This document shows, in pieces, positions 7,393 through 16,002 of a DNA stretch of 17,649 nt. The translations under genes and the position numbers were made by a program. The DNA is from Saonia sp964398035 (GTDB lineage: Bacteria; Bacteroidota; Bacteroidia; Flavobacteriales; Flavobacteriaceae). The stretch spans positions 1 through 17,649 of the forward strand of contig CAYNLI010000061.1 of the NCBI GenBank assembly GCA_964398035.1, in the 5' to 3' direction. A model generated the notes under the pieces. The model searched no databases and was not told the DNA's origin. It was given only the letters and a program-made list of their open reading frames with translations. How positions within the stretch are numbered: the first letter of the stretch is position 1; each line of letters begins with the position of its first letter.

Positions 7393-7425
7393 TAGTTAAA
7401 TGAATTATTTAAAAAGCTCTAGGTT

Positions 7426-8631
7426 TTACAGTTCCAAAGCCTTTTTAACATCATTATCCATCAGCAGTTCTATTGGGTTTTCCAAAGCTTCTTTAACTGC
7501 CACCAAAAATCCTACAGATTCTTTTCCATCAATAATTCTATGGTCATAGGACAATGCCACAAACATTATTGGTGCAATAACAACTTTACCATCCTTGGCA
7601 ATAGGTCTTTCTACAATATTGTGCATTCCTAAAATTGCACTCTGGGGCGGGTTGATGATTGGTGTGGACAACATAGATCCAAACACACCACCATTAGTAA
7701 TGGTAAATGTACCTCCTGTCATTTCATCTACAGTAATATCTCCTTCTCTAGCACGTATTGCCAATCTTTTAACCTCAGCTTCTACCCCTCTAAAGGTCAG
7801 TTTCTCTGCATTTCTAATTACTGGCACCATTAATCCTTTAGGACCAGATACAGCAATGCTTATATCACAGAAATCATAAGAAATCATTTCTTTACCATCT
7901 ATCATAGAATTCACAGATGGATATAGTTCTAATGCTCTTGTTATAGCCTTAGTAAAGAAAGACATAAAGCCTAGGCCAACACCATGCTTTTCCTTAAAAG
8001 TTTCTTTATATTGCTTTCTCAACTCAAAAATAGGTGACATATCTACCTCGTTAAACGTAGTTAACATTGCTGTTTCATTTTTAACAGCCACCAAACGCTC
8101 TGCCACTTTTCTACGCAACATGGAAAGCTTTGAACGGGATTGTCCTCTCTCACCAGAAGATGTCCCCATAGACGGAACTGCTTTTACAGCATCATCTTTG
8201 GTTATTCTACCATCTTTTCCTGTCCCTTTGATTGTTGAAGCATCCAAGCCTCTTTCCGCTAATATTTTTTTGGCTGCTGGAGAAGCCGTGCCTGTTGCAT
8301 AAGATTCTTTTTCTACAACTATTTTTGTCTCTTCTTTCTTTTCAATAACAGGAGAAGTCACAGTTTCTTTTGCATCACCTCCTTCGGGTTTTGGTGCGCT
8401 CGTATCTATTAAACATACCACAGCACCAACAGCCACAGCATCACCTTCTTCTGCTTTTAGCGTAATAGTCCCGCTTTCTTCTGCTGGAAGTTCTAAAGTT
8501 GCCTTGTCAGAATCCACTTCGGCAATAGCTTGGTCTTTTTCAACATAATCTCCATCCTCAACCAACCAAGCTGCTATTTCTACTTCTGTTATTGATTCTC
8601 CCGGAGAGGGAACCTTCATTTCTAAAATCAT
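7426..8631 (-). CDS. sucB: Dihydrolipoyl succinyltransferase, E2 of 2-oxoglutarate dehydrogenase
   Basis: This is the core E2 enzyme that moves the succinyl group from lipoamide to CoA in the TCA cycle. It has 401 residues, the usual length for SucB with one lipoyl domain. The lipoyl domain spans about 1-77, with lipoyl-lysine Lys43 in VDSDKATLELP. A linker rich in Glu, Lys and Thr follows (about 78-112), then the E3/E1-binding domain (about 116-152, ASPAAKKILAERGLD...GKDGRITKDD). The catalytic domain (about 165-401) ends with SYDHRIIDGKESVGFL, holding active-site His364 and Asp368. The start is 30 bases after the sucA stop, so the two genes form an operon. No E3 (lpd) is present in the window. 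Confidence 0.96.
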   Translation of the reverse strand: MILEMKVPSPGESITEVEIAAWLVEDGDYVEKDQAIAEVDSDKATLELPAEESGTITLKAEEGDAVAVGAVVCLIDTSAPKPEGGDAKETVTSPVIEKKEETKIVVEKESYATGTASPAAKKILAERGLDASTIKGTGKDGRITKDDAVKAVPSMGTSSGERGQSRSKLSMLRRKVAERLVAVKNETAMLTTFNEVDMSPIFELRKQYKETFKEKHGVGLGFMSFFTKAITRALELYPSVNSMIDGKEMISYDFCDISIAVSGPKGLMVPVIRNAEKLTFRGVEAEVKRLAIRAREGDITVDEMTGGTFTITNGGVFGSMLSTPIINPPQSAILGMHNIVERPIAKDGKVVIAPIMFVALSYDHRIIDGKESVGFLVAVKEALENPIELLMDNDVKKALEL

Positions 8632-8661
8632 TTTTTAGATTTTTATGATAATAATTTATTT

Positions 8662-11430
8662 TTAAACAGTGTCAAAAACACTATCTATAACTGCTCTTTG
8701 TCTTTTTTTATCTCTTGTACTTGATCCTGGTGCAGGTACGGAAGCAAATGGTCTTGCGGCAACTTCCAACTTCACCAATTCAAACCGTTGCAACATAAAA
8801 CTCCAAGCACCCATATTCTTTGGTTCCTCTTGTGCCCAAACATATTTTTTTACATTTGGGTAACGATCTATAACCTGTTGTAATTTTTCAGTATGCAATG
8901 GGAATAATTGTTCTACTCTAACCAAAGCCACATCGTTCCTTTCCAAGACTTCACGCTCAGCCAGTAAATCATAATAAAACTTTCCTGTACAGAACACCAA
9001 CTTTTCCACCTCTTTTACCTCAATTGCATCATCAATCACCTCTTGGAACCGTCCGTTTGCCAACTCGCTTAATGACGAAACGGCCTTAGGATGTCTCAAT
9101 AAACTTTTAGGTGTAAATACAATCAGGGGTTTTCTAAAATTACGTTTCATTTGACGACGCAATAAATGAAACATATTTGCTGGCGTGGTACAATCTGCAA
9201 CAATCATATTATCATTGCCGCACATTTGCAAATAACGCTCCATACGCGCCGATGAATGTTCAGAACCCTGCCCTTCATATCCATGTGGCAATAAAATAAC
9301 AATACCATTTTGCATTTTCCATTTATCCTCTGCAACTGATAAATATTGGTCAAAAATAATTTGGGCGCCATTACTAAAATCTCCAAATTGTGCTTCCCAT
9401 ATGGTCAATGTATTTGGATTTGCCATGGCATACCCATAATCAAAACCAAGAACACCATATTCTGACAATAAAGAGTTATAGATTTGCATTTTGCCCTTAT
9501 TGACGGAATTTGTATTCAATAGATTGATGCGTTCTTCCGAAATTTCATCACGGAATATAGCGTGGCGATGGCTAAATGTTCCACGCTCCACATCTTGGCC
9601 AGAAATTCTCACATTAAAGCCTTCTTCCAATAAACTGCCATATGCCAATGTCTCGCCCATTCCCCAATCTAAAATATCGGTTTCAAAGACCATTTTTGCC
9701 CTTCCGTCCAAAATTCTCTCCGCTTTACGAACAAACTTTACTCCTTCTGGAGCTGTAGAAACAATTTTGGCAATATTTTTAAGATTTTTATCAGAATAAG
9801 AACTATCCACTGGTTGCAATATTTCGGCTAGCCCTTGACGTTCAAAATCTGTCCAACGCTCATGCATAAACTCCCTGACTTTGGAAGAATCCGATTCTTT
9901 GGATTTGGCATGTTCCTTTTCTAAAACAGCTTTAAAGTCTGCCACAATTTTTTTAGAATAAGACTCATCAATAGTCCCCTCAGCAATTAACTTATCTGTA
10001 TATATTTTTAAAGGATTGTCATGTTTGGCTATTGCCTTATACAGTTTTGGCTGTGTAAAACGAGGCTCATCACCCTCATTATGTCCATATTTTCTATACC
10101 CTAATAGATCGATAAAAATATCTCTCTTAAATCTCATACGGTAATCCACTGCCATTTCAATTGCATGAACCACTGCCTCAACATCATCTGCATTTACATG
10201 TAAAACGGGGGACAACGTTACTTTGCCAACATCTGTACAGTAAGTACTGGAACGTGCATCCAAATAATTGGTTGTAAAGCCTATTTGGTTGTTTACCACA
10301 ATATGAATGGTACCTCCTGTTTTATACCCACTCAACTGACTCATTTGAAGAACCTCATACACTATTCCCTGACCAGCAATTGCAGCATCCCCATGAACAA
10401 TAATGGGTAAAATCTGCGAATCATCACCGTTATAATCACTGTCAATTTTTGCGCGGGTAATCCCTTCCACAACTGGAGCAACAGTTTCCAAATGAGATGG
10501 GTTTGGCACCAAATTCATTTTTAAAGTGCGCCCATTTTGGTAAGTTTTATCCAACGTTAACCCTAAATGGTATTTTACATCTCCATCAATATCCTTTTCT
10601 TCAAAATCTTTCCCTTCAAACTCACTGAACAATTCGTTCAATGGTTTACGAAAAATATTGACCAAGGTACTTAACCTACCACGGTGTGCCATTCCAAGAA
10701 CACACTCCTTAACGTCATAATTTAAGACCGCATTGAACAACGCCACACTGATTGCAGGAATCAATGACTCTCCCCCTTCCAATGAAAAACGTTTTTGCCC
10801 AACATACTTGGTCTGTAAAAAGTTTTCAAAGGTCACTGCCTGGTTTAATTTGGAAAGTATGTATTTTTTGGAATCTGCCGAATAGGGTGGATGATTCTCA
10901 TTCGCATGCAGTTTTTCTTGCCACCATGTAACAATTTCGGGCTTACGAATATACATATACTCTATCCCTATAGAATCACAATATACCTTGTTAAGATGAT
11001 GTACTATATTATTCAATGTATTTGGGCCGATTCCTATAATCTCACCTGCATTGAAAACAGTTTCCAAATCTGCTGAGGAAAGTCCAAAATTTTCTATTTC
11101 CAGACCTGGCACATACTTACGCCTTTCTCTAACTGGATTTGTCTGGGTAAATAAATGCCCCCTGCTTCTATAGCCGTTTATTAATTTTACAACTTGAAAT
11201 TCTTTTTGGAGTGATTCTGGAACCCCTTCCTGTTGCCCATTGGCAGAAACACCCATTTTATTTAGCAATGGAACATCTAGCTCATCTAAGGATGTTTCCA
11301 TACCAAAATCATAGCCTTGAAAAAAAGCACGCCAACTTGGCTCTATGCTATCAGGATCTGTTAAATACTTGTCGTATAATTCTGCGAAAAAGGATGTATG
11401 CGCAGCATTTAAAAAGGAATATTTATCCAT
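8662..11430 (-). CDS. sucA: 2-Oxoglutarate dehydrogenase E1 component
   Basis: This thiamine-diphosphate-dependent E1 decarboxylates 2-oxoglutarate and succinylates the E2 lipoyl group. It has 922 residues, the normal size for SucA. The N-terminal E2-binding segment (about 3-43, NAAHTSFFAELYDKYLTDP) is intact. Family blocks include GMAHRGRL (His249 region), HGDAAIAGQG (346-355), NNQIGFTT, YCTDVGK and GHNEGDEPRFTQ. The C-terminal half contains the transketolase-type domain (SGQDVERGTFSHRHA, LPHGYEGQGSEHSSAR) and the C-terminal VWAQEEPKNMGAW block. The catalytic His and TPP-binding motifs are all present. It is the first gene of sucA-sucB. The 102-base upstream gap to the divergent barrel gene holds a TATTTTTG element (11466-11473). 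Confidence 0.97.
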   Translation of the reverse strand: MDKYSFLNAAHTSFFAELYDKYLTDPDSIEPSWRAFFQGYDFGMETSLDELDVPLLNKMGVSANGQQEGVPESLQKEFQVVKLINGYRSRGHLFTQTNPVRERRKYVPGLEIENFGLSSADLETVFNAGEIIGIGPNTLNNIVHHLNKVYCDSIGIEYMYIRKPEIVTWWQEKLHANENHPPYSADSKKYILSKLNQAVTFENFLQTKYVGQKRFSLEGGESLIPAISVALFNAVLNYDVKECVLGMAHRGRLSTLVNIFRKPLNELFSEFEGKDFEEKDIDGDVKYHLGLTLDKTYQNGRTLKMNLVPNPSHLETVAPVVEGITRAKIDSDYNGDDSQILPIIVHGDAAIAGQGIVYEVLQMSQLSGYKTGGTIHIVVNNQIGFTTNYLDARSSTYCTDVGKVTLSPVLHVNADDVEAVVHAIEMAVDYRMRFKRDIFIDLLGYRKYGHNEGDEPRFTQPKLYKAIAKHDNPLKIYTDKLIAEGTIDESYSKKIVADFKAVLEKEHAKSKESDSSKVREFMHERWTDFERQGLAEILQPVDSSYSDKNLKNIAKIVSTAPEGVKFVRKAERILDGRAKMVFETDILDWGMGETLAYGSLLEEGFNVRISGQDVERGTFSHRHAIFRDEISEERINLLNTNSVNKGKMQIYNSLLSEYGVLGFDYGYAMANPNTLTIWEAQFGDFSNGAQIIFDQYLSVAEDKWKMQNGIVILLPHGYEGQGSEHSSARMERYLQMCGNDNMIVADCTTPANMFHLLRRQMKRNFRKPLIVFTPKSLLRHPKAVSSLSELANGRFQEVIDDAIEVKEVEKLVFCTGKFYYDLLAEREVLERNDVALVRVEQLFPLHTEKLQQVIDRYPNVKKYVWAQEEPKNMGAWSFMLQRFELVKLEVAARPFASVPAPGSSTRDKKRQRAVIDSVFDTV

Positions 11431-11465
11431 GAACTACTCTGTCAGTCAATTGAACAAAATTTAAT

Positions 11466-11473
11466 CAAAAATA
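11466..11473 (-). promoter_or_regulatory. Possible -7 promoter element for sucA-sucB
   Basis: TATTTTTG on the minus strand is an exact match to the Bacteroidetes element TAnnTTTG and lies 35 bases before the sucA ATG. The only -33-like sequence upstream is a poor TTTA. The position is sensible for a long operon, but the match is short. Confidence 0.35.
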
Positions 11474-11532
11474 CAACATTTAACTTTTCTAAATGTACCT
11501 TAGAGGGCATTAATAGAAAAAAATTAACAATA

Positions 11533-12054
11533 ATGTTTAGAATAACCACAAACAATCACAAACTCCTTTTTTTTAGTCTTGTTTTTACATTTATCGCCAC
11601 TTTTGGGTACTCACAAAACAACAATTTTAGGGAGAAAATTCATTATGGAGGTGGGCTAGGTCTTGGTTTTGGCTCTAATACTTTTAATCTTAGTATATCT
11701 CCAAGTGCTATTTATCAAGCAAATGAACAGTTTGCATTTGGAATTGGGTTAAACTATAATTATTATAAATTCCAAAATTTTAAGCTCCAAGCAGGCGGAG
11801 CAAGTCTTTTAACCTTGTTCAATCCCATAATGCCTATTCAATTATCTGCTGAATTTGAGCAACTTAGGGTAAACAAAAAATATGCTTTTTTTAATGGCAA
11901 CATCTCCGAGACTTATTGGTCACCAGCACTTTTTATGGGATTGGGGTATTCTAATAGAAATATAACGGTTGGCTTAAAGTATGACATCCTTTATAATGAT
12001 GATAAAAGCATTTATTCAGATGCTTTAATCCCATTTATAAGAGTCTATTTTTAG
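11533..12054 (+). CDS. Small outer-membrane beta-barrel protein, function unknown
   Basis: The protein has 173 residues. A signal peptide (about 1-28, ending Gly-Tyr-Ser-Gln) is followed by Gly-rich amphipathic strands (YGGGLGLGFGSNTFNLSISP, FAFGIGLNYNYY, SPALFMGLGYSNRNITVGLKYDILY) and a C-terminal aromatic strand (IPFIRVYF). This is the pattern of an eight-stranded barrel. I recall that similar small proteins next to sucA in flavobacteria are sometimes labelled alpha-ketoglutarate decarboxylase. Nothing in this sequence supports an enzyme of that kind, and the label looks carried over from the neighbour. It is divergent from sucA and overlaps the next, convergent gene by 4 bases. Its role is unknown. 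Confidence 0.75.
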   Translation: MFRITTNNHKLLFFSLVFTFIATFGYSQNNNFREKIHYGGGLGLGFGSNTFNLSISPSAIYQANEQFAFGIGLNYNYYKFQNFKLQAGGASLLTLFNPIMPIQLSAEFEQLRVNKKYAFFNGNISETYWSPALFMGLGYSNRNITVGLKYDILYNDDKSIYSDALIPFIRVYF

Positions 12055-12407
12055 GAAGCGTACTTGGATTTAAACCATACTTTCTGCATTTCTCTTTTTA
12101 AGATCAGAAAAGTAATTTGTTCTGAAATATCTACCACATCCATGGAAATAATCTCTTTCACTTGTTTTTCAGAAACGTCAACTATATATAATAGGTTTAG
12201 ATACTCAGGGAATTTTTCTAAAATTAGATGATAAATTTTTTCATGAAGAGCAACCTTCAATTCTTCTGGAATGATTTTCTTTGAAAAATCAATGGAAATA
12301 TTGGCCAAGTTAAAATCCTTATTCAACTGCTCTATCAATTTTTGATAAAGATTTTGAACCTCGGCCTTTACCAATAGATCAATACTGTTTGAAAAATTCA
12401 ACATCAT
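12051..12407 (-). CDS. Small conserved hypothetical protein, helical
   Basis: The protein has 118 residues, with no signal peptide or membrane segment, so it is likely cytoplasmic. It is rich in Leu, Ile, Lys and Glu and is predicted by eye to be mostly helical (LVKAEVQNLYQKLIEQLNKD, VALHEKIYHLILEKFP, ISEQITFLILKREMQKVWF). I do not recognise a family. Two in-frame ATG codons (12407 and 12404) are possible starts. The gene is last in the aminotransferase-galE-amidohydrolase run, 32 bases after the amidohydrolase stop, and its stop overlaps the convergent barrel gene by 4 bases (TTAG). Coding is supported by the open frame filling the space exactly between its neighbours. Confidence 0.65.
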   Translation of the reverse strand: MMLNFSNSIDLLVKAEVQNLYQKLIEQLNKDFNLANISIDFSKKIIPEELKVALHEKIYHLILEKFPEYLNLLYIVDVSEKQVKEIISMDVVDISEQITFLILKREMQKVWFKSKYAS

Positions 12408-12439
12408 GTATTACATACGCTAAATTCTCTGAAAAAGAT

Positions 12440-13717
12440 TTATTTGTTTTTATAAACAACTCCGTTTTTCATGACAAAAACAACATTTTCCAAAGTTGCC
12501 ACATTCTTAAGAGGGTTCTCTTCCACGGCAACAATATCGGCTAAAAACCCAGATTTAATCTGTCCAAGTTCTTCTTTTACTCCTAATAAATCCGCATTAG
12601 TAATAGTAGCTGATTGAAGCGCTTCAATTACCGGCATACCAACCTCAACCATATAACCAAATTCTTTGGCATTTAGACCGTGTGGAAATACGCCTGCATC
12701 TGTACCAAAAGCAATTGGAACTCCTTTTTTATACGCTTTTTTAAATGTGTTTTGAATTAACGGCCCTATTTCTCTGGCTTTCTTAGCGACCACTTCTGGA
12801 AAAAAACCTTCAATTTCAGCTTTTTCCGCAACTTGTTTTCCCGCGGTAATGGTTGGCACCAAATAACTATTGTACTGCTTCATTAATTCCATGGTTTCCT
12901 CACTCATCATTGTCCCATGTTCAATAGTTTTTATCCCTCCTTTAATGGCTCTTTGCATCCCTTCGTCCCCATGGGCATGTGCAGCGGTAAGCATTCCGTA
13001 ATCCTTGGCAGTTTCTGTTATCGCTTTAATTTCCTCTATTGTAAATTGTGGGTTTTGACCACTCTTGGCAACACTCAACACTCCACCTGTAGCAGTTATC
13101 TTTATAACATCAGAACCTTCCTTATATCTTTGTCTTACAGCTTTTTTTCCATCTTCAGGAGAATTCACCACACCTTCTTTAGGTCCTGGGTCTCCCATCA
13201 AACTTTTTTTCATTCCATTAGTTGGATCGGCATGCCCTCCCGTAGTTGCTAAAGCTTTCCCAGCTGTATATATTCTTGGACCTACTACCTCACCTTTATC
13301 AATTGCATTTCGCAAAGCAATATTAACGCCTGAACCTCCCAAATCCCTCACTGTTGTAAACCCTGCCATTAGGGTACGTTTGGCATATACCGTAGATTTA
13401 AAAGCTATATCTGCCTCATTAAGAATGAACCTGTTCATATAAGCTTTTGGGCTAGATTCACTTTCTATATGCACATGCAAATCTATTAAACCCGGTAAAA
13501 CTGTTTTATTTTTTAAATCAATGACTTCATCGTTCTTTGAACCAGATACAAATCCATTTTTAATACTCTTTATTTTATTCCCAGAAACAACTATTGTTTT
13601 TTCTGACAACATTTTTCCAGATGCAACATCTATTATATTCCCGCATTGCAAATAAATATCTTGACCTGTCAATACTAGTGCAAATAATAATCCTATTGGT
13701 AATAAAAGCCTCTTCAT
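12440..13717 (-). CDS. Exported metal-dependent amidohydrolase (imidazolonepropionase / Xaa-Pro dipeptidase-like)
   Basis: The protein has 425 residues from the chosen start. Open frame extends 16 codons further upstream (ATG at 13765), but that would overlap galE by 31 bases and put 16 basic or polar residues before the signal peptide. The ATG at 13717 gives Met-Lys-Arg plus a hydrophobic signal (about 1-19), so the enzyme is exported. The amidohydrolase metal site is complete: His81 and His83 (LIDLHVHIES), probable carboxylated Lys206 (DVIKITATGG), His247 (AAHAHG), His267 (IEHGTMM) and Asp340 (FGTDAGVFPHG). Related enzymes include Xaa-Pro dipeptidases and imidazolonepropionase-like proteins, and the substrate cannot be told. 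It lies 17 bases after galE, an odd neighbour for a peptidase-like enzyme. Confidence 0.9.
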   Translation of the reverse strand: MKRLLLPIGLLFALVLTGQDIYLQCGNIIDVASGKMLSEKTIVVSGNKIKSIKNGFVSGSKNDEVIDLKNKTVLPGLIDLHVHIESESSPKAYMNRFILNEADIAFKSTVYAKRTLMAGFTTVRDLGGSGVNIALRNAIDKGEVVGPRIYTAGKALATTGGHADPTNGMKKSLMGDPGPKEGVVNSPEDGKKAVRQRYKEGSDVIKITATGGVLSVAKSGQNPQFTIEEIKAITETAKDYGMLTAAHAHGDEGMQRAIKGGIKTIEHGTMMSEETMELMKQYNSYLVPTITAGKQVAEKAEIEGFFPEVVAKKAREIGPLIQNTFKKAYKKGVPIAFGTDAGVFPHGLNAKEFGYMVEVGMPVIEALQSATITNADLLGVKEELGQIKSGFLADIVAVEENPLKNVATLENVVFVMKNGVVYKNK

Positions 13718-13734
13718 TTTATAATATATTTTGG

Positions 13735-14751
13735 TTATTTTCTTATTTTTTGTTCCCAGTCCCACGCAGATTTCATTGCTTCATCTAAAGTTGATTTCGC
13801 CTTCCATCCCAAAACGTCATTTGCCTTAGTGGTATCAGCATAAGCAGAAGTAATATCACCTTCTCTTCTATCAACAATTTTATAATTCAATTTCTTTCCT
13901 GAAACCTTTTCAAAACTTTGAATGACTTCTAAAACTGAACTACCTTTACCTGTTCCTAAATTAAATACTTCATAATTGTCATCATTCTTGTTCCCTAAAA
14001 GCCTTTGCAGTGCAGCTACATGGGCTTTTGCCAAATCCACTACGTGGATATAATCACGAATGCAAGTACCATCTCCAGTAGGATAATCATCCCCAAAAAC
14101 TGATAATTGTTCTCTTAAACCAATACCCGTCTGGGTAATAAAAGGAACTAAATTTTGAGGCACACCTATAGGCAACTCCCCTATCTTTACACTTGGATGT
14201 GCACCCATTGGGTTAAAATACCTAAGTGCTATGGCCTTTAGGTTTGGTGTCACCTTACATATATCCCTAATAATTTCCTCTCCCATTTGTTTAGTGTTCC
14301 CATAGGGAGATTCTGCTTCTTTAACAGGCGCATCCTCGGTTATAGGCATTTTATCTGCTTGTCCATAAACCGTACATGAAGAACTGAATATAAAACTTGC
14401 CTTATTTTTTTTTGAAAGCTCCTGTAGCAAATACACCAATGTCCCTAAATTGTTCTCATAGTACAAAAGTGGTTTTTCAACACTTTCTCCCACAGCTTTG
14501 GATGCAGCAAAATGTATCACTCCCGCAATATCCTGATGCCTTTTAAAAAAATCCTGAACCTTATTTTTTTCCCGTAAATCAATTCTTTCAAAAATGGGAG
14601 CTTTCCTAGAAATGGCAATAATCCCATCCAAGACTTTTTCAGAAGAATTGGATAAATCATCAATAATGACCACTTCAAAACCTTCATTCTGAAGTTCAAC
14701 TACTGTATGGGACCCTATAAAACCAAGCCCTCCTGTTACAAGTATTTTCAT
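13735..14751 (-). CDS. galE: UDP-glucose 4-epimerase
   Basis: This short-chain dehydrogenase interconverts UDP-glucose and UDP-galactose (often also the N-acetyl forms) with bound NAD. It has 338 residues, typical of GalE. The NAD motif GGLGFIG (7-13), the SSSCTVYG block with catalytic Ser124/125, and Tyr150-xxx-Lys154 (PYGNTK) are all present. RYFNPMGAHPS, PFITQTGIG, GDDYPTGDGTCIRDYIHVVDL and the GDITSAYAD stretch agree closely with the family. It starts 7 bases after the aminotransferase stop, so the two are cotranscribed and likely supply sugar nucleotides for lipopolysaccharide, capsule or glycoproteins. Confidence 0.95.
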   Translation of the reverse strand: MKILVTGGLGFIGSHTVVELQNEGFEVVIIDDLSNSSEKVLDGIIAISRKAPIFERIDLREKNKVQDFFKRHQDIAGVIHFAASKAVGESVEKPLLYYENNLGTLVYLLQELSKKNKASFIFSSSCTVYGQADKMPITEDAPVKEAESPYGNTKQMGEEIIRDICKVTPNLKAIALRYFNPMGAHPSVKIGELPIGVPQNLVPFITQTGIGLREQLSVFGDDYPTGDGTCIRDYIHVVDLAKAHVAALQRLLGNKNDDNYEVFNLGTGKGSSVLEVIQSFEKVSGKKLNYKIVDRREGDITSAYADTTKANDVLGWKAKSTLDEAMKSAWDWEQKIRK

Positions 14752-14758
14752 TCTTTTA

Positions 14759-15907
14759 TTAACTTAAAAATTGAATAATTGTGTTGGTAATATGTGCTAT
14801 CTGCTCATCATCCAATTCTGTGTGCATAGGCAATGAGAGTACTTCCTTTACCAATTGATTGGTCACAGGAAAATCCACTTCGTTATAACGCTCGTCCTTA
14901 TATGCTTTTTGACTATGTAATGGAATAGGATAATACACACCACATGGAATTTCTTTTTCATTTAGATGTTGCACAAGAGTATCTCTTTTACCATCCAGAA
15001 TACGCAACGTATATTGATGAAATACATGACAATTACAATTACTGTCATCAGTTAAACAACAATCGGGCAATATAGGTGTCACTATGTTTTCTTGTCCATT
15101 TAAAGCTTGGGAGTACTTTAACGCCGCTTGCCTTCTCTTATTATTATATTCATCTAATTTTGGCAATTTTACTCTTAATACTGCCGCTTGGATGGAATCT
15201 AATCGAGAATTTACTCCAACAACATCATGGTAATACCGCTTGTACATTCCATGGTTCACAACACCTCTTATAATATGGGCCAAATCATCATCATTGGTGA
15301 AAATAGCGCCACCATCCCCATAAGCTCCAAGGTTTTTTGAAGGAAAAAAAGAAGTTGCAGAAACATGGCCTATAGTACCTGCCTTTTGTTTCTTTCCATT
15401 GAACACACAATCTGCACCAATGGCCTGGGCATTATCCTCTATCACATAAATATTATGTTTTTTAGCAATTTCCATAATGGCACCCATATTGGCACATTGT
15501 CCAAAAAGGTGTACAGGAACTATTGCCTTTGTTCTGGGTGTAATCGCTTTTTCTATAGCCTTTGGGTCTATATTGAATGTATCAGGCTCCACATCTACTA
15601 AAACAGGGGTAAGCCTTAACAAGGCTATAACTTCAACAGTGGCCGCAAAAGTAAAATCTGTAGTGATTACCTCATCCCCAGGCTGTAAATCCAGGCCCAT
15701 CATTGCAATCTGCAAAGCGTCTGTTCCATTGGCACATGGAATTACATGTTTAACCCCTAAATAGTTTTCTAATTCTTTTTGAAAAGCATGTACTTCTGGG
15801 CCATTTATAAAGGCTGATGTATCTAAAACTTGGAAAATAGAAGTATTTATCTGCTCTTTTATAGACTGGTATTGACCCTTAAGGTCTACCATTTGAATTT
15901 TCTTCAT
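14759..15907 (-). CDS. DegT/DnrJ/EryC1/StrS family sugar aminotransferase
   Basis: This PLP-dependent aminotransferase acts on nucleotide-linked keto-sugars. It has 382 residues. Family blocks are FINGPEVHAFQKELENYLG (33-51), CANGTDALQIA (58-68), GDEVITTDFTFAAT (77-90) and VIEDNAQAIGA (155-165). The PLP lysine is Lys191 in TSFFPSKNLGAYGDGG. The C-terminal part resembles WbpE-type 3-aminotransferases that make 3-amino sugars for O-antigen, but the substrate is not proven. Residues 283-293 are a cysteine-rich insertion (Cys283, 284, 291 and 293) just before HVFHQYT. It is the first gene of the operon with galE, and the regulation candidate is at 15935-15942. Confidence 0.92.
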   Translation of the reverse strand: MKKIQMVDLKGQYQSIKEQINTSIFQVLDTSAFINGPEVHAFQKELENYLGVKHVIPCANGTDALQIAMMGLDLQPGDEVITTDFTFAATVEVIALLRLTPVLVDVEPDTFNIDPKAIEKAITPRTKAIVPVHLFGQCANMGAIMEIAKKHNIYVIEDNAQAIGADCVFNGKKQKAGTIGHVSATSFFPSKNLGAYGDGGAIFTNDDDLAHIIRGVVNHGMYKRYYHDVVGVNSRLDSIQAAVLRVKLPKLDEYNNKRRQAALKYSQALNGQENIVTPILPDCCLTDDSNCNCHVFHQYTLRILDGKRDTLVQHLNEKEIPCGVYYPIPLHSQKAYKDERYNEVDFPVTNQLVKEVLSLPMHTELDDEQIAHITNTIIQFLS

Positions 15908-15934
15908 TTGAAGTGATTATTCTTAACAATATTA

Positions 15935-15942
15935 CAAAAATA
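15935..15942 (-). promoter_or_regulatory. Possible -7 promoter element for the aminotransferase-galE operon
   Basis: TATTTTTG on the minus strand, an exact match to TAnnTTTG, lies 27 bases before the aminotransferase ATG. The nearest TTG is 12 bases further up, too close for a standard -33 element. On the opposite strand TAATTTAG (15978-15985) is a weak candidate for waaA. Confidence 0.3.
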
Positions 15943-16002
15943 CGGAACGGCAGACAATGAATCTATAGAAAGAAGCGTAATTTAGCGACAAACTATTTTA
16001 TA

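Noticed and set aside
7393..7425. Terminator between the peroxidase gene and sucB
   Set aside because: The 33-base gap contains only weak, mismatched complementarity (AAAAGCT against AGGTTTT) and no convincing stem.
11533..12054. Naming the small protein next to sucA an alpha-ketoglutarate decarboxylase
   Set aside because: It has a signal peptide and beta-barrel strands and no thiamine-diphosphate motif. The true enzyme is the 922-residue neighbour.
13065..13442. Open frame of 125 codons on the plus strand inside the amidohydrolase gene
   Set aside because: It lies wholly antisense to a gene with complete active-site motifs, and its own product shows no recognisable motif. It is a shadow frame.
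13718..13765. Longer start for the amidohydrolase
   Set aside because: It would overlap galE by 31 bases and put 16 polar residues before a good signal peptide. The ATG at 13717 is preferred.
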